Of a stretch of 64,000 nt of DNA, positions 16,382-25,053 are shown one piece after another. The DNA comes from Streptomyces diastatochromogenes. GTDB lineage: Bacteria > Actinomycetota > Actinomycetes > Streptomycetales > Streptomycetaceae. Within the stretch, counting starts at the first letter, position 1. Each line of letters opens with the position of its first letter. A model generated the notes under the pieces. It had not been told where the DNA came from and searched no databases. It was given only the letters and a program-made list of their open reading frames with translations. The position numbers were made by a program, and so were the translations under genes. The stretch spans positions 194,726 through 258,725 of the forward strand of contig NZ_MCGQ01000010.1 in the NCBI RefSeq assembly GCF_002242805.1. Direction: 5' to 3'.

Positions 16382-17134
16382 TCACCCCTGCCGACGGTGC
16401 CGACCCGCCGCCTCCGCAGCTGCCGCCTTCTTCTCCTCGGCCGCCTTCTCCTCCGCCTCCATCTCCGCGAACACGTCGATCGGCGCGGGCGCCTTCGCCA
16501 GGAAGACCCAGGTGAGCCAGACCGCCAGCAGGAACGGCGGGATCTTCAGGGCGACCAGCACCCAGCCGAGCTGGGCGGTGTTGGCCCACCAGTACAGCGG
16601 GAAGAGGATCGCGCACTTGGCGAGCAGGATCAGACCCCAGGCCCAACTGGCCTTCGCATAGGCCTTCTTGCGGCCGGGGTTGCGGGTGCGCCAGGAGAGG
16701 TTCTCCTTGAAGACCGGGCCGAGGATGAGACCGATCAGAGGGACACCGGCGAGGGTCGTGATGATGTAGGCCAGCGCCAGGCCCAGCGTGTAGAGCATGC
16801 CGGGGAGGTAGAAGTCCTTGGCATTGCCCGTGAACATCGCGAACAGGACGCCGAAGGCCACGCCGAAGACACCGCTGAAGGCGTGCTTGACGGTGTCCTT
16901 GCGCACCAGCCGGACCACGACCAGCACCAGGGACACCGCCAGCGCGGCGATCGCCGAGATGTGCAGGTCCTTGTTGACCGTGAAGATCGCGACGAAGAGA
17001 AGGCCGGGCAGGACCGTCTCGACCATGCCTCGGACACCGCCGAACGCCTCGAACAGCGCGGCCTCGGTGACCGCGCGGGCGTCGTCCGACTGAGTCTTTT
17101 CGGTGTCTTCGGTCGGCTTGTCGAGGGACGTCAC
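16382..17134 (-). CDS. DUF3159 integral membrane protein
   Basis: The 250-residue protein has an acidic N-terminus, six or so hydrophobic helices between residues 38 and 220, and a highly charged C-terminal helix rich in Glu, Ala and Lys. It matches the actinobacterial DUF3159 family (Rv2693c in M. tuberculosis) by its motif FGGVRGMVETVLPGLLFV. Function is unknown. Its start is 3 bases from the stop of the OB-fold gene, so the two form an operon. The family's constant association with ceoBC and OB-fold genes hints at a role in ion or envelope homeostasis. Confidence 0.85.
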   Translation of the reverse strand: MTSLDKPTEDTEKTQSDDARAVTEAALFEAFGGVRGMVETVLPGLLFVAIFTVNKDLHISAIAALAVSLVLVVVRLVRKDTVKHAFSGVFGVAFGVLFAMFTGNAKDFYLPGMLYTLGLALAYIITTLAGVPLIGLILGPVFKENLSWRTRNPGRKKAYAKASWAWGLILLAKCAILFPLYWWANTAQLGWVLVALKIPPFLLAVWLTWVFLAKAPAPIDVFAEMEAEEKAAEEKKAAAAEAAGRHRRQG

Positions 17135-17137
17135 CGG

Positions 17138-17536
17138 CTACTCCCGTCCGAGGGGTCGCAGTTCGTATTTCGGATTGAACAGCACCCGGCGGCCCCGGCT
17201 CATCGAGATCCGGCCCGATGCGATCAGCTTGCGCCCCGGTTCTATGCCCACGATGGAGCGCCTGCCGAGCCACACCACGTCCAGCGCGGCCGAGCCGTCG
17301 AACAGCTCGGCCTCCAGGGCCGGCACTCCGGCGCGCGGGCGCAGGGTGACCGTGCGCAAGGTACCAGTTACGGTGACGATCTGCCGGTCCAGGCAGTCAC
17401 CGATCCGGGTACATCCCGCGGTCTCGGCGTCTTCCCGCAGCTCCTCGGACTCCAGGTCCTCCTGCGAGGTGGAGAGCCGGTCGAGCATGCGCCGGAACCG
17501 GCCGGCCGGCTTTTCGGAACGAGGAACAGCAGTCAT
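17138..17536 (-). CDS. OB-fold nucleic-acid-binding domain protein
   Basis: The 132-residue protein has a short basic and acidic helix (residues 10-40) followed by an OB-fold: CLDRQIVTVTGTLRTVTLRP, strands to ALDVVWLGRR, and GRKLIASGRISM. The layout resembles the anticodon-binding/RecG-type OB domain of Rv2694c. It is the first gene of the pair with DUF3159. A single-stranded nucleic-acid ligand is likely from the family, but no target is known. Confidence 0.8.
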   Translation of the reverse strand: MTAVPRSEKPAGRFRRMLDRLSTSQEDLESEELREDAETAGCTRIGDCLDRQIVTVTGTLRTVTLRPRAGVPALEAELFDGSAALDVVWLGRRSIVGIEPGRKLIASGRISMSRGRRVLFNPKYELRPLGRE

Positions 17537-17579
17537 ATCTGAAGCGTACCGGGGCCCACCGACGGCGCCGTAGTGCAGC

Positions 17580-18299
17580 TCACTTCTCGAACCGGTACCC
17601 CATCCCGGGCTCCGTGATGAAGTGCTTCGGGTGCGACGGATCCGCCTCGAGCTTCCGCCGCAGCTGGGCCATGTACACCCGCAGGTAGTTGGTCTCCGTC
17701 CCGTACGACGGCCCCCACACCTCCTGCAGCAGCTGCTTCTGGCTGACCAGGCGGCCGGTGTTGCGGACCAGCACCTCCAGCAGGTGCCACTCGGTGGGGG
17801 TGAGCCGGACGTCCTTGCCGGAGCGGTTGACCTTCTTGGCGGCCAGGTCGACGGTGAAGCCCTCGGTCTCCACGGTCGTCACGTCGTCCTCGCCCGGCCC
17901 GACCGGCTCGGCCCGGCGTACCGCGGCCCGCAGCCGGGCCAGCAGCTCGTCCATGCCGAAGGGCTTGGTGACGTAGTCGTCGGCGCCCGCGTCCAGTGCC
18001 TCGACCTTCTCGTCGGAGGAGTGACGGGCGGACAGCACCAGGATCGGCACCCGGGTCCAGCCGCGCAGCCCCTTGATCACCTCGACGCCGTCCATGTCCG
18101 GCAGGCCCAGGTCGAGGACGACCACGTCGGGGTGGCGGGAGGCGGCGAGTTCGAGGGCGGTCCTGCCGTCGGCGGCCGCGTCCACCTCGTACTTGCGCGC
18201 CTTGAGGTTGATCACGAGGGCGCGCACGATCTGCGGCTCGTCGTCGACCACGAGCACCCTCGTGGAGGTCTGGGGGGTCCCCCCAGTGGTGCTCACCAT
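17580..18299 (-). CDS. kdpE: Response regulator KdpE
   Basis: The 239-residue OmpR-type regulator has a receiver domain with the acidic pair VVDDE, phospho-acceptor Asp63 in VVLDLGLPD, and the TKPFG lysine. A winged helix follows, with LTPTEWHLLEVLVRN and a C-terminus ending GMGYRFEK. The ATG at 18299 overlaps the kdpD stop by 7 bases, so the two are coupled. KdpE normally activates kdpFABC for potassium uptake, but no kdpFABC lies in the window. The in-frame reading continues upstream through kdpD without a stop, so the start rests on the ATG and homology. Confidence 0.92.
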   Translation of the reverse strand: MVSTTGGTPQTSTRVLVVDDEPQIVRALVINLKARKYEVDAAADGRTALELAASRHPDVVVLDLGLPDMDGVEVIKGLRGWTRVPILVLSARHSSDEKVEALDAGADDYVTKPFGMDELLARLRAAVRRAEPVGPGEDDVTTVETEGFTVDLAAKKVNRSGKDVRLTPTEWHLLEVLVRNTGRLVSQKQLLQEVWGPSYGTETNYLRVYMAQLRRKLEADPSHPKHFITEPGMGYRFEK

Positions 18300-20851
18300 A
18301 GGGTCTGCCTTTCTGGTTCTGTGCCGGCCTCCGCGAGGGGGAGGGGCTCGGGACGCGATCCTGCCGCGCGCAGGCTGAGCACCATGGTGAGCCCGCCACC
18401 CGGCGTGTCCTCGGCGTTCAGGGTGCCGCCGATCGCCTCGGCGAAGCCGCGGGCCACCGCGAGGCCGAGGCCGACCCCGGCGCCGCGCGGGGCGTCGCCA
18501 TACCGCTGGAAGGGCTCGAAGATACGATCCTTCGCCTCGTCCGGCACCCCGGGCCCGCGGTCCACGACGCGCACCTCGACGCGGTCGACCAGGGCGCTGG
18601 CGGACACCAGGACGCGCTGTCCGGGCGGGCTGTACTTGACCGCGTTCTCCACCAGGTTGGCCACCGACCGCTCCAGCAGGCCGGGGTCGACGGCGACCAT
18701 GGGCAGCGTCTCGGGGACGTCCAGGTCGACGCTGTCCTCGGGCACACCACCCAGGGCCATCGGGACCACCTCGTCCACGTCGATCTCGCGGATGAGCGGG
18801 GTGACGGTGCCGGTCTGCAGCCGGGACATGTCGAGCAGGTTGCCCACCAGGTGATCGAGCCGGTCGGCGCCCTCCTCGATGCCCTCCAGCAGCTCCGCCT
18901 GGTCCTCCTCGGACCAGGCCACGTCGTCGGAGCGCAGCGAGGAGACGGCGGCCTTGATCGCGGCGAGCGGGGTGCGCAGGTCGTGGCTGACGGCGGCCAG
19001 CAGGGCGGTGCGGATGCGGTTGCCCTCGGCGAGCGTCCGGGCCTGGTCGGCCTCCTCCTGGAGGCGCCGGCGGTCCAGTACGACGGCGGCCTGCGCGGCG
19101 AAGGCGGCGAGCACCCGGCGGTCCTCGGCGGGCAGTACCCGGCCGGTCAGCGCGAGCGCCATGTGGTCGCCTATCGGCATGTCGACGTCGGCGTCCTCGG
19201 GCCGCTCCAGGGACGGCCCGAATCCGGCGCGGCCCGCGCAGGTCCACGGCTCGACGTCGCTCGCCCGTTCCAGCAGGGCGGCCGACTCCATGGCGAAGGT
19301 CTCCCGGACCCGCTCCAGCAGCTCCTCCAGGCCGGTCTCGCCGCGCAGCACGTTGCCGGCGAGGAAGGAGAGGATCTCGGACTCGGCGCGCAGCCGGGCC
19401 GCCTGATGGGTGCGGCGAGCCGCCAGATCGACCACCGACGCGACCGACACGGCGACCCCGAAGAAGATCGCGATGGCGACGATGTTCCTGGGGTCGGCGA
19501 TGGTCAGCCGGTGCAGGGGCGGGGTGTAGAAGTAGTTCAGCAGCAGGGAGCCGAAGGCCGCCGAGGCCAGGGCGGGCAGCAGACCGCCGACCAGGGCCGC
19601 GGCGACGGTGACGGCCAGGAACAGCAGCATGTCGTTGGCCAGGCCGAGGTCGACGGTGTTCAGCAGTACCGCGAGGATCGCCGGGCCGGCCAGACCCACC
19701 AGCCAGCCCCAGATGATCCGGGCCCGGCCGAGCCGCGCACCCCTGGCCACGGGCAGTCCGCGGCCCTTGGCGACCTCCTCGTGGGTGACGATGTGGACGT
19801 CGAGGTCGGGGCCGGACTCCCGGGCGACCGTGGCGCCGACGCCGGGCCCGAAGACGTACTGCCAGGCCTTGCGGCGCGAGGAGCCGAGCACGATCTGGGT
19901 GGCGTTGACGCCGCGCGCGAAGTCCAGCAGCGCGGCCGGTATGTCGTCGCCGACCACATGGTGGAAGGTGCCGCCGAGGTCCTCCACGAGGGTGCGCTGG
20001 ACGGCCAGCTCCTTCGGGGAGGCCGAGGTCAGCCCGTCGCTGCGGGCTATGTAGACCGCCATCACCTCTCCGCCGGCGCCCTTCTCGGCGAGCCGCGCGG
20101 CGCGCCGGATCAGGGTGCGTCCCTCGGGGCCGCCGGTCAGACCGACCACGATCCGCTCGCGCGAACCCCAGATCGTCGACACCTGGTGCTCGGTGCGGTA
20201 CTCGTTCAGGTACTCGTCGACCCGGTCGGCCACCCACAGCAGCGCCAGTTCGCGCAGGGCGGTCAGGTTGCCGGGCCGGAAGTAGTTCGACAGGGCCGCG
20301 TCGACCTTGTCCGGCTTGTAGATGTTGCCGTGCGCCATACGCCGGCGCAGTGCCTCCGGTGACATGTCGACCAGCTCGATCTGGTCGGCCCGCCGCACGA
20401 CCTCGTCGGGCACCGTCTCCCGCTGCCGCACCCCGGTGATCGACTCCACCACGTCACCCAGCGACTCCAGGTGCTGGATGTTGACGGTCGAGATCACGTC
20501 GATCCCGGCCGCCAGCAGCTCCTCGACGTCCTGCCAGCGCTTGGTGTTCCGGGAGCCGGGGACGTTGGTGTGCGCCAGCTCGTCGACGAGGGCCACCTGG
20601 GGACGGCGGGCGAGGACCGCGTCGACGTCCATCTCGGTGAAGGCGCTGTCCCGGTACTCGATCTCCTTGCGCGGTATCTGCTCCAGGCCGTGCAGCATCA
20701 CCTCGGTGCGCGGCCGGCCGTAGTGCTCGACGTAGGCGACGACGCAGTCGGTGCCCCGCTCCACCCGGCGGTGCGCCTCGGACAGCATGGCGTAGGTCTT
20801 ACCGACGCCCGGTGCCGCGCCGAGGTAGATCCGAAGCTTGCCGCGTGCCAT
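18293..20851 (-). CDS. kdpD: Potassium sensor histidine kinase KdpD
   Basis: The 852-residue protein has the full KdpD layout. It starts with a KdpD domain with Walker A GAAPGVGKT (11-19) and DELAHTNVPGSRN. A universal-stress domain follows (about 250-370), then four membrane helices (about 400-490), a GAF-like domain and a HisKA/HATPase core with His623 in SHDLRTP and GVGLGLAVARGF. It senses potassium limitation and phosphorylates KdpE. In the stress domain the SxS...FTAxY motif used by some KdpD proteins for c-di-AMP reads LTGGPEG...VMAVY, so that ligand site looks altered. ATG 20851 is preferred over an upstream start at 20956, whose extension is not conserved-looking. Confidence 0.93.
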   Translation of the reverse strand: MARGKLRIYLGAAPGVGKTYAMLSEAHRRVERGTDCVVAYVEHYGRPRTEVMLHGLEQIPRKEIEYRDSAFTEMDVDAVLARRPQVALVDELAHTNVPGSRNTKRWQDVEELLAAGIDVISTVNIQHLESLGDVVESITGVRQRETVPDEVVRRADQIELVDMSPEALRRRMAHGNIYKPDKVDAALSNYFRPGNLTALRELALLWVADRVDEYLNEYRTEHQVSTIWGSRERIVVGLTGGPEGRTLIRRAARLAEKGAGGEVMAVYIARSDGLTSASPKELAVQRTLVEDLGGTFHHVVGDDIPAALLDFARGVNATQIVLGSSRRKAWQYVFGPGVGATVARESGPDLDVHIVTHEEVAKGRGLPVARGARLGRARIIWGWLVGLAGPAILAVLLNTVDLGLANDMLLFLAVTVAAALVGGLLPALASAAFGSLLLNYFYTPPLHRLTIADPRNIVAIAIFFGVAVSVASVVDLAARRTHQAARLRAESEILSFLAGNVLRGETGLEELLERVRETFAMESAALLERASDVEPWTCAGRAGFGPSLERPEDADVDMPIGDHMALALTGRVLPAEDRRVLAAFAAQAAVVLDRRRLQEEADQARTLAEGNRIRTALLAAVSHDLRTPLAAIKAAVSSLRSDDVAWSEEDQAELLEGIEEGADRLDHLVGNLLDMSRLQTGTVTPLIREIDVDEVVPMALGGVPEDSVDLDVPETLPMVAVDPGLLERSVANLVENAVKYSPPGQRVLVSASALVDRVEVRVVDRGPGVPDEAKDRIFEPFQRYGDAPRGAGVGLGLAVARGFAEAIGGTLNAEDTPGGGLTMVLSLRAAGSRPEPLPLAEAGTEPERQTLW

Positions 20852-20975
20852 GGCCCCATTGTCTTCCGGTGACTGTTGCGTACGCAGCGTCGACCTTACG
20901 GCCAGCGATGCGGACAAAAGGGACGATGGCCCGGTCAGCGGGGGTCTTTGACGCAACTCTGACGGCCGGACGGCC

Positions 20976-21668
20976 TCAGTGCTGCACGATCTCCCCGTCG
21001 CGCAGCTCCAGCACCCGGTCGGCGAGGTCGAGCAGGGTCGCGTCGTGCGTGGCGACCAGCGCGGTGGCCCGCTCGCTGCGGACGACGGCCCGCAGCAGCT
21101 CCATGACGGCGTGGCCGGTCTCGGCGTCCAGCTGGCCGGTGGGCTCGTCGGCGATGAGCAGAGCGGGGCGGTTGGCGAGGGCGCGGGCGATGGCGACGCG
21201 CTGCTGCTGGCCGCCGGACAGCTCGCCCGGCCGCTGGGCCGCGTGGTCGGCGAGCCCGACGAGGGAGAGCAGCAGCTCGACGCGCTCCTCGCGCTCGCTC
21301 GGGTCGGCCCGGCGCAGCCGCAGCGGTACGCCGACGTTCTCGGCGGCGGTGAGGATCGGGATCAGCCCGAAGGACTGGAAGACGAAGCCGATCCGGTCCC
21401 GGCGCAGCTCCAGCAGCCCGTTCTCGCCGAGCCCGGCCAGGTCCTGCCCGCCGACCTCGACCCGCCCCCGGTCGGGGGTGTCGAGCCCGCCGACGATGTT
21501 CAGCAGGGTGGTCTTGCCGGAGCCCGAGCGCCCCTTGAGGGCGACGAGTTCGCCGCGCGGGACCTCGAAGGAGACCCCGCGCAGGGCGTGGACGGCGGCG
21601 GCGCCGCGCCCGTACGACTTGTGGACGTCCTCGACGCGCACCATGGTCTCGGTGAGCACCTGACTCAT
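20976..21668 (-). CDS. ABC transporter ATPase, MacB/LolD type, without adjacent permease
   Basis: The 230-residue ATPase has Walker A GRSGSGKT, Q loop FVFQSFGL, signature LSGGQQQR, Walker B ALLIADEPT and the H loop VATHD. It is of the MacB/LolD/FtsE class, which normally pairs with an FtsX-like permease that extrudes or mechanically moves substrates. No permease is encoded next to it: kdpD is downstream and an alginate lyase-like gene upstream. GGGGGAGG lies 4-5 bases before the ATG. The partner must be elsewhere, or the subunit is shared. Confidence 0.85.
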   Translation of the reverse strand: MSQVLTETMVRVEDVHKSYGRGAAAVHALRGVSFEVPRGELVALKGRSGSGKTTLLNIVGGLDTPDRGRVEVGGQDLAGLGENGLLELRRDRIGFVFQSFGLIPILTAAENVGVPLRLRRADPSEREERVELLLSLVGLADHAAQRPGELSGGQQQRVAIARALANRPALLIADEPTGQLDAETGHAVMELLRAVVRSERATALVATHDATLLDLADRVLELRDGEIVQH

Positions 21669-21745
21669 TCCGCCTCCCCCGTGTCCCCGCGTCCCCCGTG
21701 GGCCGGGCGCCAGTATCGCCGCGGGACGCCCGGCCGTTCAACGGT

Positions 21746-22915
21746 TCAGTTCGGGTTGTCGCCGTGGGTGAGGGTCTCCCAGGCGACGAAGAGGTTGTTG
21801 CTGCCGGCCGGGCGGTTGTTCTGGGTCAGCGTCTGGGTGTTGGTCATGGCGATGCCGAGGCGGTTGTGCAGGGCGTTGTAGCCGACCTCGGTGACCGGGC
21901 CGAGCCCGAGCTTGAGGGAGCCTCCGCACAGCCAGCTGGGAACGGCCGCGCCGAGCTGATACTTGGCCTGGAAGCCGAGCGCCTGTCGCAGCCGCTCGCC
22001 GACATCGGTGCCGTACAGGTCCTGGCCCTGGATCCGGCTGGTCTCGGCGACGTGCGAGATCGCGGAGATGCCGTACCCGGTGTGCACAAAGTCCCGGCAG
22101 GTCTCCTGGGTGAGCCCGGTGACGAAGGTGGACTGGCCCTGCCAGTAGGAGACGATCTTGTCGCGGGTGTCCAGGTTCTGGCTGGGCACGGTCTTCGGCA
22201 GGTCGCCGTCGGAGGCGAGGTAGACGTAGGCGGCCGCACGAGTGCGGAACCTGGCCATGGCGGTGTCGTACGACGCCTTGTCGTCGAGGAAGACGGAGAT
22301 GCCGACGGCCGCCTCCGTCATCGACAGTTCCCAGTTGCCGTTGGAGTTGGAGCCCTTGATGACGACCGGCAGATAGACGTTGCGGAGCATGGTCGCGAAG
22401 CGGCCGGAATTGGCCCAGCTTCCCGTGTACGTGTACTTGATGATCTCGGCGGCCTTGGGCCAGGAGGAGCCCGCCCAGCCGGTCTGCAGGGGCGCGTTGC
22501 TGTTGGTGTGGCTGGTGATGGTGGCCGACCAGGCGTCCATGATCTGGATGGCCTTCTGGGCGTAACGCGGGTCGCGGGTGACGTACCAGGCGAGCGCGTC
22601 GGTGTAGGCGGCTATCGCGTCCTCGCGCTCGTCGGTGCAGCCGTAGTTGGGGTTGGAGTAGGAGCCGCACTCCACGGTGGCCCGCGGCTTGGGTGTGCGG
22701 TTCAGGTCGGCGTACGGGCTCGCCATCATCTGGTCGTAGGCGCCCTTCCAGGGCTGGGCGCCGGCCAGCACCTTGCCGCGGGCGAAGTCCAGCTGGCTCT
22801 GGGAGACGGTGACTCCGGGGTGGACGAAGGCGGTGGGGGCGGAGTGGGCGGCGGGTGCCGTGAGGGCGCCCAGCAGCAGGGCGGCCAGGGCGGCGAGCAG
22901 GCCGGTACGGCGCAT
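21746..22915 (-). CDS. Secreted alginate lyase-family protein
   Basis: The 389-residue protein has a Sec signal peptide (residues 1-26, MRRTGLLAALAALLLGALTA then AHS-A). The rest is an alpha/alpha-barrel domain of the alginate lyase family (PF05426 type), with SNSNGNWELSMTEAAVG and GYGISAISHVAETSR carrying the conserved Asn, Trp and His of the substrate cleft. It probably cleaves a uronate-containing polysaccharide outside the cell by beta-elimination; the true substrate is unknown. The start at 22915 is fixed by the signal peptide. It appears to be a single-gene unit. Confidence 0.82.
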   Translation of the reverse strand: MRRTGLLAALAALLLGALTAPAAHSAPTAFVHPGVTVSQSQLDFARGKVLAGAQPWKGAYDQMMASPYADLNRTPKPRATVECGSYSNPNYGCTDEREDAIAAYTDALAWYVTRDPRYAQKAIQIMDAWSATITSHTNSNAPLQTGWAGSSWPKAAEIIKYTYTGSWANSGRFATMLRNVYLPVVIKGSNSNGNWELSMTEAAVGISVFLDDKASYDTAMARFRTRAAAYVYLASDGDLPKTVPSQNLDTRDKIVSYWQGQSTFVTGLTQETCRDFVHTGYGISAISHVAETSRIQGQDLYGTDVGERLRQALGFQAKYQLGAAVPSWLCGGSLKLGLGPVTEVGYNALHNRLGIAMTNTQTLTQNNRPAGSNNLFVAWETLTHGDNPN

Positions 22916-23028
22916 AGCGACTCCGTTCTTGTATGTGAACGTGGAGCGCCTTTGTGAACGCAGGCGTTGAGCCGAGACCGTAGGTACAGACCAATCCGCC
23001 GTCAAGGGGTCCCGCACGCGCGCATGCG

Positions 23029-23064
23029 AAAGGGCCGCACCCCGTGGGGTACGGCCCTTCGTCG
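23029..23064 (-). terminator. Terminator of the DUF3710 gene
   Basis: AAAGGGCCGCACCCC pairs with GGGGTACGGCCCTT across a very short loop (one mismatch). It lies 8 bases past the stop at 23073 in the direction of transcription and could also act for the opposite strand. Confidence 0.7.
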
Positions 23065-23072
23065 TAGCGTTG

Positions 23073-23834
23073 TCAGCGAACCTCGGTGATCTCCGGTCCG
23101 CGCTGCAGCTGGCCCATGCCACCGGAGAAGCGCGAGCCCTCCTCCTGCTGGACGCCCTCGGGAACCATCTGGGCGTCGTTCGGCAGCTTGAGGACGATCG
23201 GGTCGCGGGGCGCCATCGGGCCCTCACCGCGGACCACGACGGTGTCCCGGAAGATCTGCTCCAGCAGGCCTGCGGCCTGCGGCTGCACGGCGGCCTGGCC
23301 GGAGATCACACCGCGCAGGAACCAGCGCGGGCCGTCGACGCCGACGAACCGCACGACCTGGAAGCCGCCGGTGCCGTCCGGCAGCTGCACCGGCACCTGG
23401 GCGCGCAGCTCCCAGCCCAGCGGACCCTCGACCTCGTCGACGATGCCGCCCTGCTGCGTGATGCCGCCCGCGATCTCCTCGCGGACCTCGCCCCAGATGC
23501 CCTCGCGCTTGGGCGCCGCGAAGCCCTGGAGCTGAATGGCGCTGTCGCGGAGCACGACGGTCGCCGCGACGATCGCGTCACCGGCGACCTCGACCCGCAG
23601 TTCCATGCCGTCGACGCCCGGCACCAGAAGACCGCCGAGGTCCACGCGGCCCTCGCCCGGCTCGCGCACCTCGGTGCTGTCCCACGGCCCGTCGGGCCGG
23701 GGCTCGGGCTCCAGCCGGACGCGCTCGCGCCCGGCCTCTTCCTCGTCCGCCTCGGTGTCGACGCTGTCGACGACCTGCTCGGCCTCGCCGGCCGCGTCCT
23801 CGGCGGCACCCTTCTTCTTGCGACGTCCGAACAC
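23073..23834 (-). CDS. DUF3710 family protein
   Basis: The 253-residue soluble protein has a basic start (FGRRKKKG), an acidic low-complexity stretch to residue 50, and a conserved domain with VDLGGLLVPG, QLQGFAAPKREGIW and RFVGVDGPRWFLRGVISG. This is the DUF3710 family (Rv2696c), present in most actinobacteria and always next to dut. Function is unknown. GTG 23834 has GGAAGGA eight bases upstream and is 1 base from the dut stop, so both are on one transcript. Confidence 0.85.
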   Translation of the reverse strand: MFGRRKKKGAAEDAAGEAEQVVDSVDTEADEEEAGRERVRLEPEPRPDGPWDSTEVREPGEGRVDLGGLLVPGVDGMELRVEVAGDAIVAATVVLRDSAIQLQGFAAPKREGIWGEVREEIAGGITQQGGIVDEVEGPLGWELRAQVPVQLPDGTGGFQVVRFVGVDGPRWFLRGVISGQAAVQPQAAGLLEQIFRDTVVVRGEGPMAPRDPIVLKLPNDAQMVPEGVQQEEGSRFSGGMGQLQRGPEITEVR

Positions 23835-23835
23835 G

Positions 23836-24414
23836 TCACTGTCCTTCCCGGTCGGATACGACCGAAGCGTATCGATTCCCACCCGTCCCGCCGCTCACGG
23901 CGGCCGGACCGCTTGTGCCGCTCTCGCCGCCCACCGAGGCGTGGCCACCGGTGGACCCGAAGCCCCCTTCGGCCCGCGCCGAGCCGGGAAGTTCCGCCAC
24001 CTCCTGGAAGCGGACCTTCTCGACCTGCTGGACGACCAGTTGGGCAATCCGGTCGAAGCGCTCGAACCGCACGGCCTCGCGCGGGTCGAGATTCACCACG
24101 ATCACCTTGATCTCCCCACGGTACCCGGCATCAACCGTCCCCGGGGCATTCACGAGGGCGACACCGCAGCGTGCGGCGAGGCCCGACCGCGGGTGCACGA
24201 AGGCCGCGTACCCCTCCGGGAGGGCGATCGACACACCCGTGGGCAGCACGGCCCGCTCACCGGGCTTCAGTTCGCAGGCCTCGGTGGTGCGCAGATCGGC
24301 TCCGGCGTCCCCGGGGTGTTCGTACGCCGGAAGCGGTACGTCCGGGTCGACGCGGCGGATCAGCACGTCCAGGGGGTCGCGGCGCAGCGGGGCGAGGGAG
24401 TGCTCGAAGGTCAC
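23836..24414 (-). CDS. dut: dUTP diphosphatase
   Basis: The 192-residue trimeric dUTPase hydrolyses dUTP to dUMP and pyrophosphate, keeping uracil out of DNA and feeding dTMP synthesis. All five motifs are visible: HPGDAGADL, HPRSGLA, NAPGTVDAGYRGE, RFDRIAQL, and GGFGSTGGH near the C-terminus. About 35 residues rich in Gly, Ser and Thr follow motif 5, longer than in most homologues. GTG 24414 overlaps the stop of the thioesterase gene (GTGA). Confidence 0.95.
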   Translation of the reverse strand: MTFEHSLAPLRRDPLDVLIRRVDPDVPLPAYEHPGDAGADLRTTEACELKPGERAVLPTGVSIALPEGYAAFVHPRSGLAARCGVALVNAPGTVDAGYRGEIKVIVVNLDPREAVRFERFDRIAQLVVQQVEKVRFQEVAELPGSARAEGGFGSTGGHASVGGESGTSGPAAVSGGTGGNRYASVVSDREGQ

Positions 24415-24995
24415 GGGTTCACCTCGAAGGCGCGGGCCCGGCGGATCTGGTCCGGGTCGCTCATGGCGGCCTGGATCTCCTCCTCGCGGCCGTGGTCGAT
24501 GAAGTGGTCGACCTTCACCTCGATGAAGAGGGCGTCCGCGCGGACGGCGACAGGTCCGTCGGGGCCGCCGATCCGGCCGGTGGCGGTGGAGTAGATCTTC
24601 CGCCCGGCCACGGCGGTGACCTCCGCCTCCAGATGCAGCGCGGTGCCCACCGGGACCGGCCGCACGAAGTCGGTCTCCAGCCGGCCGGTGACGGCGATGG
24701 TCCGCAGCAGCCAGTTCAGCGAGCCGAGGGTCTCGTCGAGGGCGCTGGCCAGCACTCCGCCGTGCGCGAGGCCGGGGGCGCCCTGATGGGCGGCCTGGAC
24801 GGTGAACTCGGCGGTCAGCGAGACACCCGCACCGGCGCGCGCCTCCAGGTGCAGACCGTGCGGCTGCGCGGGACCGCAACCGAAACAGTGTTCGTAGTGG
24901 GCACCGAGAAGCTCACCGGGTGCGGGAGCGTCGGGGTGCCGTACCGGTTTCACCGCGTCGGCGGGGGGCTGAAGAGCTGCGGAACTACCACTCAC
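24411..24995 (-). CDS. PaaI-type hotdog thioesterase
   Basis: The 194-residue protein has a CFGCGPAQPHGLHL segment and a hotdog domain with AHGGVLASALDETLG and LETDFVRPVPVGT, typical of PaaI/YbgC-type acyl-CoA thioesterases. The substrate is unknown. GTG 24995 sits 8 bases after a TAAGGT box and may be leaderless; an in-frame ATG at 25025 is the alternative. It starts an operon with dut and DUF3710 and is divergent from the DUF3093 gene. Confidence 0.8.
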   Translation of the reverse strand: MSGSSAALQPPADAVKPVRHPDAPAPGELLGAHYEHCFGCGPAQPHGLHLEARAGAGVSLTAEFTVQAAHQGAPGLAHGGVLASALDETLGSLNWLLRTIAVTGRLETDFVRPVPVGTALHLEAEVTAVAGRKIYSTATGRIGGPDGPVAVRADALFIEVKVDHFIDHGREEEIQAAMSDPDQIRRARAFEVNP

Positions 24996-25053
24996 AGCCG
25001 CAGACCTTACCCGCGCGTCGGCCATATCCAGATACCGTGCCAAGCTTGCCCCC

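Noticed and set aside
17580..20237. 885-codon continuous frame covering kdpE and most of kdpD's antisense frame
   Set aside because: Only the last 239 codons resemble a response regulator; the rest is an out-of-frame reading of kdpD.
21746..23227. Longer form of the alginate lyase-like gene starting at 23227
   Set aside because: The added 104 residues run across the terminator of the next gene; the signal peptide fixes the start at 22915.
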